From Linnemannia elongata (taxonomy: Eukaryota > Mortierellomycota > Mortierellomycetes > Mortierellales > Mortierellaceae), in NCBI GenBank assembly GCA_036320915.1, contig JAXBDG010000023.1, positions 496,001-560,000 on the forward strand: a stretch of DNA of 64,000 nucleotides, written 5' to 3'. The notes beneath the pieces are model-generated. The model did not search any database, was not told the origin of the DNA, and worked only from the letters and a program-made list of their open reading frames with translations. This document shows, in pieces, positions 33,895-43,960 of this stretch. Made by a program: the position numbers and the translations under genes. Position 1 is the first letter of the stretch. Each line of letters begins with the position of its first letter.

Positions 33895-34245
33895 GTTATG
33901 TGAGACGACGTACCCCTTAAAGAAAATGCTTTCTTTTAACGAAGCCACCCACGATGTTTGAGCTCCAGACGACCAAAAATTGATGAACAACGCTCCACTT
34001 GCCTGTGATGACACTGCCACCCTTTTATCTCTTTGCTAGCCTCCTATGTTTTGCGATGATGCTGTAAGGCACAAACTTCTTTTTGTCTCGCACATTCGGT
34101 AAAATGATGAAGATAAATTCCATATGTGCCTCGTCTTTTATTTTTCGCCCAATATAGGTAAGCAGACAAAGTACAAGAGACCTGAGGAATGGATATTTTC
34201 GCTTTCGAGAGAGAGAAGGAGGGAGAGAATATATAAAAGCAAATC
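33895..34245 (+). repeat. Dispersed repeat body, copy A
   Basis: Shares an ordered set of blocks with 36125-36450 and 41150-41420: ACGACCAAAAATTGATGAAC, then ACACTGCCACCCTTTTATCTC, GATGATGCTGTAAGGCAC, TTTTTGTCTCGC, TTTATTTTTCGCCC, ACAAAGTACAAGAGACCTGAG, and GGATATTTTCGCTTTCGAGAG. No 28S head is seen on this copy. Confidence 0.75.
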
Positions 34246-34338
34246 CACTTGCACACCTACTCATGTAATAAGCAATAAAAATATATTACGAGTTTTTAAT
34301 GTTGTCGCGGCATTTTGTTATTGAGACCTTGACCCTGC

Positions 34339-34538
34339 AAAGCAGAAAATGATGACTTAATTAAATCAAGCGCTTCCTTGACTTTTCGTTTGGATTAGCA
34401 ACATCAAAGGACAGTCTGCTTCTTATTCTTGAATTCTTTGAGAGGTCCGAGATATTGAATACATGTCAAGGAGATCCACCCTCGGGAGCAGCTGCAGTCG
34501 TATAGTTACTTGATGTAAGTAATTATTCCTCTCCTTGA
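34339..34538. other. Short gap between the repeat and the small secreted gene
   Basis: Nothing recognised. Confidence 0.4.
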
Positions 34539-34814
34539 TTATTTGGTCTTGATATGTTTCGGTTGCAAGTATTTTACTATACATAGATCCGATGTAGCGA
34601 ACTCAGGATTCACCATGCAATCTATACTATTTTCATGGCACTTTTTTCAGCAGTTTACTTCCATTTTCTGGGCGGCGTCCCTTTGTGCCTTTTCATCAAC
34701 ACAGTATTGTTTGAATGCATCATAGGAATCCGATGACAGCGCGCATGATTCAGCCGTAGCTGCACAGTTGGTTGGGGACAGCGAGAGAGTCAGTACGGTC
34801 AATACAAATGCCAT
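34539..34814 (-). pseudogene. Small secreted Cys-rich protein with an in-frame TGA
   Basis: ATG 34814 opens MAFVLTVLTLSLSPTNCAATA, a signal peptide, then a Cys-containing chain that meets TGA at 34647-34649 (55 aa). The same frame continues without another stop to TAA at 34539-34541, adding three more Cys (KKCHENSIDCMVNP, then DLCIVKYLQ). The continuation has the same character as the first part, so the TGA looks like a recent nonsense mutation, or less likely a readthrough or recoding site. No intron that removes the TGA in frame was found. The 55-aa product might still be secreted. No family is recognised. Confidence 0.5.
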
Positions 34815-35329
34815 ATATATGTTCCAGTACTTTTCTGGAAGGAGTGGAACAATGGTTCAGAAGCCTATACATCGAAAGAATCGCGTCACAGGGCGAAAGC
34901 AGTGAGAAAGATCAGTGAAACACTTACCATGTCAGTGGAGACGCTTATAGAAACAGTGATATATTGTAATGAGGAAGTTCTTCCGTAGATTATAAAAAAC
35001 GGGCAGAGCAGTAGGCTAAATAATGCAGAAGTGATACGAGACTGTGAGTTTGATTAAAGTGAAAGGACTCTCAGGCAATGAAAAGAGTACGAAAGGAGAT
35101 GATTACCTTGTTGATGGTGAAGAGTACTGTGGAAAAAAGTCGAACAAAGGCAGGATTGCGTCTTTATATGTCTGGGGAACAGAAACAGAGGGATTGCGGG
35201 CGTACGTATTCATTTCTACCTCGCTTTGAAAGAAGTAAAGCCACAACGGTAAATAGGTGCATAGAGCATATTCACATCCGTGAAACGCAGTCAATGAGCG
35301 GTTACAAGGCATAAATTGCAAATGACAAC

Positions 35330-35800
35330 ATCAAAGTGACAACAACAGAGATTGAAAAAAAATCAAGGGATTGAAAAAGTCAAGGAGTTGGAAACACAAG
35401 GGTCTGGAAAAGACAAGGGGTGAGGATGAAAAAAGGGCCAATACCAAAAAAATCATAGGACAACTAGCTTGTGGCAGCCAAGCATTCTTGACGACAATGT
35501 GACTCAACGGGCAAAGGGGCCAAGGTTCAAGGGATAGGAAAGATGGAGATAGCGGCAAAAGACAACTTCCAGAGACAGTAACAAAGGAGAGCACCAAGGG
35601 GCAGCACCAAGGGGCAGCATTAAGGGATAACACCAAAGGACAACACCAAAGGATAACATCGAGGGACAAGGGACAAGGGACAACGTCAAGGCATAAAATC
35701 TAAGGGACGACATCTGGGGCGATGTCAAAAAAACAGCATCAAAGAACCACATTTAAGGCTTATGGAATGGGGAAAATCAAGGGATGAAGGTCAAAGGAAT
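35330..35800. repeat. CAAGGGACAACACCAAAGG satellite around a 28S piece
   Basis: Degenerate repeats of CAAGGGAYAACAYCAAAGG, the reverse complement of the satellite at 15950-16990. A degenerate 28S start (GCTTGTGGCAGCCAAGC) lies inside at 35467-35492. Polarity relative to 28S is the same as at 16 kb. Confidence 0.75.
35467..35500 (+). pseudogene. Short 28S rRNA fragment
   Basis: GCTTGTGGCAGCCAAGC, then a decayed continuation. Confidence 0.7.
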
Positions 35801-35976
35801 GGTAGAGTGAGCCACTATTGTTCTCGAGGTATGGTGTATTTATAATACCAGTTTTATTCATGAGAGAAGTACGCTAGTTAAACGCGACAACTATAGTCTA
35901 GAGAGGTACGAAAAGCAGAAGTAGCAGTTAAGGCAAGTCCGCAAGTGTGCTACGCTATATCAAAGGCACGTCGATT

Positions 35977-36450
35977 GACTTGTGGCAGTCAAGCCTTCAT
36001 AGCGACGTTGCTTTTGATCCTTCGATGTCGGTTCTTTCAATCCTTGCTTCACAATCCGAGGTTGCGTTTTATTCCTTTGTTCGCAACCACTGCTATGGAT
36101 TAATGCTTCTTTCTTTTGTTTTTAGCTCGAACAAAGTTACCTACGACATTGTCCACAAACGACCAAAATTGATGAACATGACGACGCCACACGCCTTCGG
36201 TGACACCGGCACCCTTCTGTCTCCTTTTGACCCCCTAGTGTTTGCTATGACACTGTAGGGGCTCTTTATTTTTGTCTCGCTCAGTTAGCGGATTGATGGG
36301 TGCTTACTGGCTCCTAATCTCGCTCTCATGGGTGTATATCCCTTCTGTGGTTCGTCCTATTTTTCGCTTAATCTGCGAATGCGGACAAAGTAGAAGAGGC
36401 CGGTGGATAATAGATATTTTCGCTTCCGAGAGAGACAAAGAGAGAGAGAG
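35977..36450 (+). repeat. 28S-headed SINE-like element, copy B
   Basis: Head 35977-36040 is 28S sequence (ACTTGTGGCAGTCAAGCC, then TTCATAGCGACGTTGC and CCTTCGATGTCGG). It is followed without a break by TCTTTCAATCCTTGCTTCAC and then the body shared with copies A and C, ending in a GAGAGAGA stretch. There is no coding capacity. Confidence 0.7.
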
Positions 36451-36555
36451 ATAGTCAATATGAGAACACGGATTTCAACCACGCCTTGTTCGCCTTCTTT
36501 GTCTTGGTGTCATCGCATGACCCATCACTTTTTTATTTTTCACCATTTTTCACTC

Positions 36556-36583
<28 letters not shown>

Positions 36584-36587
<4 letters not shown>

Positions 36588-36845
36588 AATATCACATAAG
36601 AAAAAGTGAGACTTTCTCGGAGAAACGACAGTACCCAGTCAGGGCCGCCTTTGCCATGACGATTAACAAGTCTCACGGGCAGACCCTCGAAAATGTCGGA
36701 CTCTACCTCCCTACTCCTGTGTTCACACACGTTCAACTTTATGTCGCTCTTTCTCAATGCACAGACGAAAGAAATCTCAAGGTATTTATCATCGATGGCA
36801 GCATCCCCGGCCCGAAGGCACATAAACTAGAAACATCGTTTACAA
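36584..36845 (+). pseudogene. Helitron/PIF1-type helicase C-terminal remnant
   Basis: After an A run at 36556-36583 the frame reads [20 protein letters not shown], then [20 protein letters not shown], then [17 protein letters not shown]. This matches helicase motifs V and VI of PIF1-like and Helitron RepHel proteins (MTINKSQGQTL; QLYVALSR). The motif VI Arg is Gln (ALSQ for ALSR). Only the last part of the helicase is present and no Rep domain or terminal hairpin was found. Confidence 0.75.
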
Positions 36846-37335
36846 GAGAGTCCTGTAATCATAGCCTACACCATGGAATCAATCAAATATGTATTTTTAT
36901 TTTGGAAGGGCGCGTACTGTACGACCAGTCTTTCTTTTTCATTTGCAAAAATCATACGTTCAGTCCCTCTCATCCTTTTTGATGGCTCACATTTTTTTCA
37001 CCAAAGCCTGAGAATGGATAAAACGGTTCAGCTCCCGCGGCGTAGTCGCGGGTACTTGCTAGTACAGTACTAAATTAGGGAGATCCCTAAAGTAACATTT
37101 TTTTCTCAAATAGCTACCATATATTCATCTTTGCCAGGTTCTGGGCTGGAAATGAGTGGGGATGAAGAAAAGTGAAAGAGGTTGTGGGCAGGAGACAGAG
37201 ATTGTTAAATTGCTAGGCTGTGATGTTTTATTGCAAGATGAGGAAACTATGAAGAAAGGCAGGCTATTTGTGTGATTTGCCAAAGTAAGAACAAGAACAA
37301 GAACAAGAGGCATATAGAGGCAAGAGGAAATATGG

Positions 37336-37550
37336 ATGCCAAGAGAATTAACAGGTTTAAAGCTAACAATATGTTCAGATATAAAAGGCGCAAACAATGT
37401 TGTAGCAAACAGACGAATCAATAATGTGAATGTAGAGATGAGACCACTAAACAATAAGCCCAAACAATTCTTGTTGGATAAGAAATGTGAGCCCAAGTTC
37501 GCAGCATTCGTCATCTACTATATGTCCATACTATTTAACGGACGCGAACC
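37336..37550 (+). pseudogene. DIRS/Ngaro-like retroelement remnant (RNase H end), uncertain
   Basis: The frame has LTICSDIKGANNVVANRRIN, then NNKPKQFLLDKK and FAAFVIYYMS. This loosely follows the sequence order HIKGxDNVVADRLSR...F..L...WGP..ID.FAS found after the RNase H of tyrosine-recombinase retroelements. Key positions have changed and no reverse transcriptase is visible upstream. It overlaps the 3' end of the NlpC/P60 gene by a few bases on the other strand. Confidence 0.35.
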
Positions 37551-38912
37551 CAAGTGCCGCCAGTGCGGAGAGGCACTTCGTGGACCGGAACGTTGGTCTG
37601 CTGCGCCTCGATCATCATTTCGTTGCCAGTATACAAGATGACATGGTGCGGAGGATTGCCAAAGAACTCGATATCACCAGGCTGGCGTTGCTCATAGGTG
37701 ATTCTCAAGGAGTGACGATCCGCCAGCTGACTCACGGTGTTGCCTCCGTTACCTAGGTCAATAGCAGAACCTGCAAAGATGGCATAGCGAACGAGGCCGC
37801 TGCAGTCAAAGCCGACAGTCTGGTCCGCGCGGCAAGGTTGGGGTCCAGAGTACTGTGGTCCGCATGTGCCCAGGGTCACTCCAGGGCGACGACTGTGTCC
37901 ACCACCCCAAGAGTAGGGAACACCGAGTTGGGTGCGAGCAGCTGCAATAACTCTTCCGGCATCAAAAGAAGGAGTAGTCCTCGAGTAAGCATAAACCCAA
38001 TGCTGCGCCAACCCCTCCATTGCCGTAATTTCAAGCGTAGTGTCCGTGCAGGTATACTGCATCCTCATGGTAGGCACGGCGAACTTCTCAAGCGGCCACG
38101 TAATCCGTGTTTCAGACTCACCTATACTCATTATCGCCTCTCCAATGGCCTGTCCGCTCTTCAAGCAAAACTCTCCGTCCTTGGTCTGTACATATGACCC
38201 CTGTATATCCCCATTAAACAGCGTATCAGTATGTACAGTCAATCCTGCGGCGTCAACATCCACGGCGATGTGAGTCTGACTGAAAACGAAGGAGCAGACA
38301 GCCGGAGTGCTGATGGCAAAGATTCCAGTCCCGTCAATGACGAGGTTAGAGATAGATGTGGCGCCCTGAGCGGCTAGTCTGCGCTCGATTGTCGTCTGTA
38401 AGGCTGAAATGTCGAGGGACCAGTGGCCGAAGATGCAGGGGTCGATAGGGAGACCGGTGTCTACGCAGGAGCTGGTGTTTTGGAGAGAAGTTGGAGGAGG
38501 TGGAAGAGAAGTAGGAGGAGATGTTGGAAGAGACGTCGGAGAAGGTGAAAGGGAAGTCGGAGGAGGTGAAAGAGAAGTCGAAGGAGGTGAAAGAGAAGTG
38601 GAAGAAGAGGTGATGGTATTGTAGGTGCAGCAGCCTGCATTGCTGGGATCATTGGGGCAAGAGCTAGCAGTCCACGTTCCTCCTGAGGAGGCGCAGACGG
38701 TATTGCTGGAAATAGTTTGACGTAGGTGTTAGCAGCGTTGAGGTAAAGTCAATGACTTCATAACATAATCTCGCAGACATGATAAAGCTGATGGGCGTAT
38801 TGGGGATTTACCTGGTGCAGAAGCCGCGGAGTCCACGGACATCGCAGGGGTTCACAGCCATGACGGACACAATCGAAAGAGTGATAGAGATGATTGGCAA
38901 GAAGAAAAGCAT
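37535..38912 (-). CDS. Secreted NlpC/P60-type peptidase (423 aa)
   Basis: Exons 38912-38812 and 38705-37535 join across a 106-nt GT-AG intron. The product has signal peptide MLFFLPIISITLSIVSVMA, a Cys-rich N-terminal segment (CDVRGLRGFC...SCPNDPSNAGCCTYNT), a Ser/Thr/Pro linker of repeated TSLSPPP units, a middle domain, and a C-terminal NlpC/P60 domain. That domain has catalytic Cys in FDCSGLVRYA (near 333), His in HHVILYTG (near 385) and a polar third residue in IEAQQT. NlpC/P60 enzymes cut bacterial peptidoglycan cross-peptides. In a fungus, secretion suggests attack on bacteria or handling of associated bacteria (inference). The family is mainly bacterial, so ancient transfer with later gain of an intron is plausible. 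Confidence 0.85.
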
Positions 38913-39096
38913 CTTTTTAAAACGACAAATGTGGTGATGAAGGAGTGGAAATGAAGGAAGATTGAAATGCTTAGGTAAGCCATGATGCTGTTAAAATGGC
39001 TAAAGCAACCCTTTTGTACTTTTATACTGGTCACGATGATTTGTCTTCTGTTATTCTGCAATTAGCTTTTGTACATGTGCACAGCTCTGCACTTAC

Positions 39097-39275
39097 CAGG
39101 GGGGTATTCAGAAAGTAAAGGTGCGCGGGATGTAAACTATTACGAACGAACGGCAGCCAATCAATACACCCCTTTTTTTTATTCACGAACTAACACATAC
39201 GTATTGATTGGCTGTCGTTCAATCGTAATTGTTTACACCTGGGTACTTTTACTTACTGAATACCCCTCAGGGAAT
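39097..39275. mobile_element. Fold-back MITE of about 175 bp
   Basis: The two halves are imperfect inverted repeats: GGGGTATTCAGAAAGTAAAGG, then GTAAACTATTACGAACGAACG and CAGCCAATCAATAC on the left, with the reverse complement on the right (GTATTGATTGGCTGTCGTTC, then TTACTGAATACCCCTCAGGG). The loop is a short T-rich piece. Outer ends are about CCAGGGGGGTATTCAG and CTGAATACCCCTCAGG. A clear target duplication was not resolved. Confidence 0.8.
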
Positions 39276-39977
39276 AGAGATTGTTGCATTGGATGGCTAT
39301 GCCAAAAGTCGATGCGGAGAAGTATGCTGCTACACACAAAATCTATTTTTAGATACAAAGTGGCGTGTTTCACAAATGCTTTTTCATATGTGTGTGCAGA
39401 TATGAAACATTTCACAGAAGAATGCAAACCAGCGGAACATTTTGACCGTCTTTGGGGATTTTATTATGGGCAGTGGGGGGGGGGGGGGGGGAATGACTAT
39501 CCATTTTTTGCATGCATGCATCCTTCAGCTCCATTCACCTCTCTATTGATCAAACAGTAAACACTCATCAATCATGCCAAGGAGTCGGAATGGTCAGAAC
39601 GCCGGACGTCCGCCATTAGCAGCACGCCACAACATCGAAGGGATTTCTCTTGACGACAAGGGACACGTCCCTAGGGACTTCGCGGTATCTCAAAAGGGGC
39701 CAGCTGCCACCACCTTCAACTTGACTCAGTAGCCTCTGAATAGCAACCTCATCCTCGAAACACAGGCTAAAGCACTCGCAGTGCCGCAAAAAATCCTTCA
39801 CCGCTTACTGGTGGAATCGCCAATATTTGCAGTCTTGTAGCAGAATAAGGAAAGCCCGGGACAAAAGCTTGGCATTGATCAACTTTTTTCTGCAACATGC
39901 CTCGTTCTGCGATTCACCTCTTTCTACAACACGCCTCTTTCAGCAACCCAGACTTTCATTCAGCAACCCTTCCCTTC
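39276..39977. other. Intergenic DNA
   Basis: A G run at 39475-39490. A 52-codon frame from 39573 (MPRSRNGQNAGRPP) is unassigned. No gene supported. Confidence 0.4.
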
Positions 39978-40115
39978 TATGTATGTGGCACTGATGTATG
40001 TATGTGGCACTGATGTATGTGTGTGGTACTGATGTATGTGTGTGGCACTGATGTATGTGTGTGGCACTGGTGATGTGTGTGGCACTGATGTACGTATGTG
40101 GCACTGGTGTGTCAG
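39978..40115. repeat. Minisatellite, unit about GTATGTGTGTGGCACTGAT
   Basis: Seven imperfect units of about 19-20 bp. Confidence 0.9.
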
Positions 40116-40272
40116 GGAAATATTTACTAGATTCTGACGCGGAAGCACAGATAGTCTAGTGTAATGATTGTCTCTTAGGCCACGCTATCCACTGACATGT
40201 GACATATGCTCTCATGAGAAAACTCATCCGTTATGGCTTCTACACAACGGCGTGCTATTATCTGCCTTATAT

Positions 40273-40304
40273 TGGATTGTGGTAGTCAAGCGTTCATAGC
40301 GACG
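40273..40304 (+). pseudogene. Short 28S rRNA fragment
   Basis: TTGTGGTAGTCAAGCG, then TTCATAGCGACG. A 155-codon basic frame at 40337-40804 lies between this and the next head; it is Lys/Arg-rich, unrecognised and probably not a gene. Confidence 0.8.
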
Positions 40305-40776
40305 TGTGATAACAAAAGAGGAGAGTGTTGTAGAGTGTGTTACGGGTAGATGACAAGAAAAGTTGGCGAACTGAGAACTGGAGGATATGTATCACATTTT
40401 GGAAGATGGGGTTGTTCATGGTGATAAAGCGCGAATTGTCTATGAGTATGACCATTGTTTCTGCATATCCTTCGAATATTGAGGCTAGGAGGACATTAGA
40501 GATGACGGAAAAGGAGGAACGCCGAAGTGATATAGTGTATGCCAAGAAAGGGAGGCGTACGATACGAAGGGGGCGGATATCAAAAAAGAGAGATCAATGG
40601 GATACTGAGAAAGCGAAGAACGGAAAATATCAACGACATGCATGTGAGAAAGGAAAAATGGAAGCTAAACAGACTGAAGGGCGAACGTTCAAAGGAGGGA
40701 GGGGGAAGGTGCGTGGAAATGAGCAAAGATCAAAAATACTAAGAAGGAACGCCGAAGAAACTCAAAAGAGTGGATA

Positions 40777-40812
40777 TCTGGCTTGTGTGAGCCAGTCCTC
40801 ATAGCGACATTG
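40777..40812 (+). pseudogene. Short 28S rRNA fragment
   Basis: CTGGCTTGTGTGAGCCAG, then TCCTCATAGCGACATTG; includes the CTGGC just upstream of the usual boundary. Confidence 0.75.
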
Positions 40813-40965
40813 TTTTGTTCTCGACTCATCCAGTCAATTGATGTGGTAATCCCTTGACGATGACAGAGAATGGTAAAGGGGTTAGAAGGGATCGGAAAAA
40901 TCGGAGGATGGGAAAATCAAGGGGAGGAGAAGATGCCGACGAGAAAATCATTAGCAGAGTGACCA

Positions 40966-41425
40966 GTGGCCTGTGCAACCAAGCGTTCATAGCGACGTTG
41001 CTTGCTTTTTGATCCGTCGACGTCTGCTCTTTCAATCTTTTCTTCATTAGACTTCGAGGTTTCAATATAAATGCTCTGTTCACTACCACTACCATGGATG
41101 ATTGTTTCTTTCTTTAACAGGAAATGGTTTAGAATTTAGTTCGAACAAAGTCACCTATCACATTTGAGCACAAAACGACCAAAAGTGATGAGCACTGCCA
41201 CATGCCTTCGATAGTACCGCCACCTTTGATCGCCTTTGAAGCATCCTGTGTTCAGTGATGATGCTGTCAGGTAACTTTATTGTGTCGCTCGATTTCGTTC
41301 GCTCGAACGGGTGTAAGCCCCTTTATGTGATTCGCCCCTTTTCACTCAATTCACGGAAGGAGATAAAGTACGAGAGGCCGAAGGATTTCGGGTATTTCGC
41401 AGGAGGAGAGCGAGTACACTTGGTT
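40966..41425 (+). repeat. 28S-headed SINE-like element, copy C
   Basis: 28S head 40966-41031 (GGCCTGTGCAACCAAGCG, TTCATAGCGACGTTGC, GATCCGTCGACGTCTGCTC), then TTTCAATCTTTTCTTCATT and the body shared with copies A and B (GAACAAAGTCACCTATC, AACGACCAAAAGTGATGAGC, GATGATGCTGTCAGG, GATAAAGTACGAGAGGCCG). Confidence 0.7.
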
Positions 41426-41646
41426 CTCGTGCGTCTTTCTTCCACCGTTCACATCTCGCCTACATACATGTTCCTGAATTATACGTCCCTCTTTTGTAAT
41501 AAAATAGGGCGCTCCTTTTCTTTCGTTCACAACCATTAAATAGCTTGGCCCTGTAAGGAAAAAAAAACACACACATGCCATAGACGGATAACTAAGACCA
41601 TTCATCATATCCAAAAATGGCGTGTCTCGACACATGCTTTCATTTA

Positions 41647-43960
41647 CTAGTACTGAGCACCTCCTTCCTGGGGATGATTCTGTCGTTTCCTGCCAGACTC
41701 TTGTTCATGATAATAGGCATACCCATCGGTTCTTCCATATGTGATCGTTTGAGGTGCACGACCTGCCGGTGAGTGATATTCTTGGGGCCCATTGAGCATT
41801 TGTATAGCTTGAGGACCAGACGTTTTTGCTGATTGGGGACCACGGGGGCTGTTGCCGTTGATGAGGTTGCTGGTGCTGTCGTTGTAGTTGATGACATAGT
41901 TGATGTGGTAGTTGTTGTCGTTATTACTGGAGGATAATCCGGCTGCTGAGGAGGACATGCTTGGGCTACTGACTGCTGCCGTGTACACCATTGAACTGTT
42001 GGGTGCATGTGCAAACTCTTGTTTGTGAGGCAGATGTGGAGAAAACGCCGACTTTTTGTCCTGGTGGTGGTAGGCATTAGTGTTGTTGTTGCTGTTGTTG
42101 GACGAGTAGGCTGGTGGTGTAGGGTAAGTGATGGTGGTGCTGATGTTGTCCTTGCCACCATTATTGCTGTTGGCAAAACCGCTACCAACACCGCCATAGT
42201 TACTGCTGTAAGCGCCAGCGCCGCCGTTACCGCCATCGTTGTGATGACTGGAGCTGTTCTGAACAACACCTTTGTTGGACCGCTCGGCTTCGATGACCAT
42301 CCTCTGCAGCGAGACTTGTTCCTGGACCTCATTCAATCTCCTGTTCTGTCGGCGTCGGTACACCAAGAACCCAACAATGACTCCAATCACGACCAATCCG
42401 CCAACAACACCACCAATAATGGGCGCAAGTCCACTGTGTGTTGAGTCAGATCCTGATCCTGTTCCGTCTCCATTATTGTTACTGCCGCCGCCACTGCCAC
42501 TTCCACCACCACCACCGCCACTAGTTCCTCCTCCTCCAGATCCTGAACCGCCACCACTTCCTGAACCTGAGCCTGGAGTTGGCTTCTTCGGTGGGTTGTC
42601 AATGTAGTACTGCGGAGGTTTGTAGGCGTCGACCCATTTCTTCAAGGTGGTATCAAAGACGATGGGTTGAACCGAGGGCAGGGTGTTGTTGGCATCGGCA
42701 CTTCCGCCCCAGGCTACGAATTGGTCTCCAACGAGTGTGCAGGCGGCGTAGATTCGAGGAGTGGATTGGGGAAGTCCTGTAGACCAGGCGCCTGTGGTGA
42801 TATCCAGGAGGTGAATTGATCCTGTGAAGATTGGCGTGACGATTGAGGTACGACCACCAAAGACGACTAAGGTTTTACCATCATCACCTTTGTTGTTTTT
42901 GTGATTGTAGCGTTGAAGAGAAAGAAGAGGAAACAGTCAGTGTATGGCACATTTGTTGTTCGAGGAGAAAAAAAAGAGGGATATGATGGTGTCACCAAGG
43001 CAGGCACGTACTGAGGGCGGAGCAATGGTCTGCTCTTGGGCTGGGAGGCGTTCCAGAGGTGGTCTAACATTATTCATAAAATGAGAAGAAAAAAATAAGG
43101 TGGAATCACATGGGGCAGTAAACCAGTTAATACACTGAATTGTATTTTCTAAGCGCGCGCAATACCACCAAAAGACGCTCTTCACGTCTTCCCGCCAGAA
43201 GCCACATAAATAAAATGGCGCCATAATATTCCCTTACCAGAACAGTCCACGTACTTGTCGAAGGGGAGAATTCTGTCACAACCACTACCGGATCGAAATG
43301 GGTTGGGGCAACTCCATAGTTGTACCCGCCCACATACATTATCGTCTTCCTGGCAGTGTTGTACATCCCCGACCCAAAGTACCTCGCCGTCAGCCCAGAT
43401 ATAGGAGTTGGCGCAGTCCACGCCTGCGTCGTCGGATTGTAGACGTTCATTCCTGCTCTCCCTGCAATATACACTAACCCGGTGGATGGATCCACGACCG
43501 GTCTCAGTCCATACGACAAAATATCTGTAACCGTTGTCACTGGCTTGGGAAGCGACCAGGTGTTGGCTGTCACATCGTAGGCTGTAATAGTGTACTGGTT
43601 AGGGTCCAAATACTTGAACGTGAGAAAGGTCTGATTGGTCGGCAAGCTAACCGCTGAGAAAGAACGAGACGCAGTTCCATTGGCTAGCGCGCGCCAAGCG
43701 GGCGAGGTGACCGCCCAGGGAGAAGACAAGTCAAGGGCAATGAGTTGGGAGGAGACCGATTGAGAGACGCTGTTGATAGCCACATAGCCTCCTTGGATAA
43801 AAAGGTCGGACCCGGTTCGCCCGAAGGCCATGTCTTGAACTGCGGAAGGTGTCACCTGGGCCATGGCGACGTTTATTGTTGTTGGGGTTATAGAGCAGCA
43901 AGTGAGGGATAAGGCCGCGGCAGTCGCGAGGACGAGGCGTCTGCTGCCTGTGGTAATCAT
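41647..43960 (-). CDS. Kelch-repeat type I membrane protein (671 aa)
   Basis: Exons 43960-43238, 43063-43012 and 42887-41647 join in frame. The signal peptide (RRLVLATAAALSLTCC) is followed by a kelch-type beta-propeller with NTWSLP, LVYIAGRAGMNVYNPTTQAW, IMYVGGYNYG, TTSGTPPSPRADHCSALS and KTLVVFGGR. Then come a long Gly/Ser linker (PTPGSGSGSGGGSGSGGGG), one membrane helix near 410-440 (IIGGVVGGLVVIGVIVGFLVY) with a basic stop-transfer RRRQNRR, and an Asn/Ser-rich cytoplasmic tail of about 230 residues. The layout suggests a cell-surface receptor or adhesin with an extracellular propeller; ligand unknown. The middle exon is only 52 nt. The Gly linker is coded by tri-nucleotide-rich DNA. Confidence 0.85.

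Noticed and set aside
39960..40148. His/Thr-rich minus frame
   Set aside because: Translation of the 19-20 bp minisatellite.
41640..42332. 230-codon Thr/Pro-rich minus frame
   Set aside because: Alternate frame of the low-complexity tail of the kelch membrane protein.
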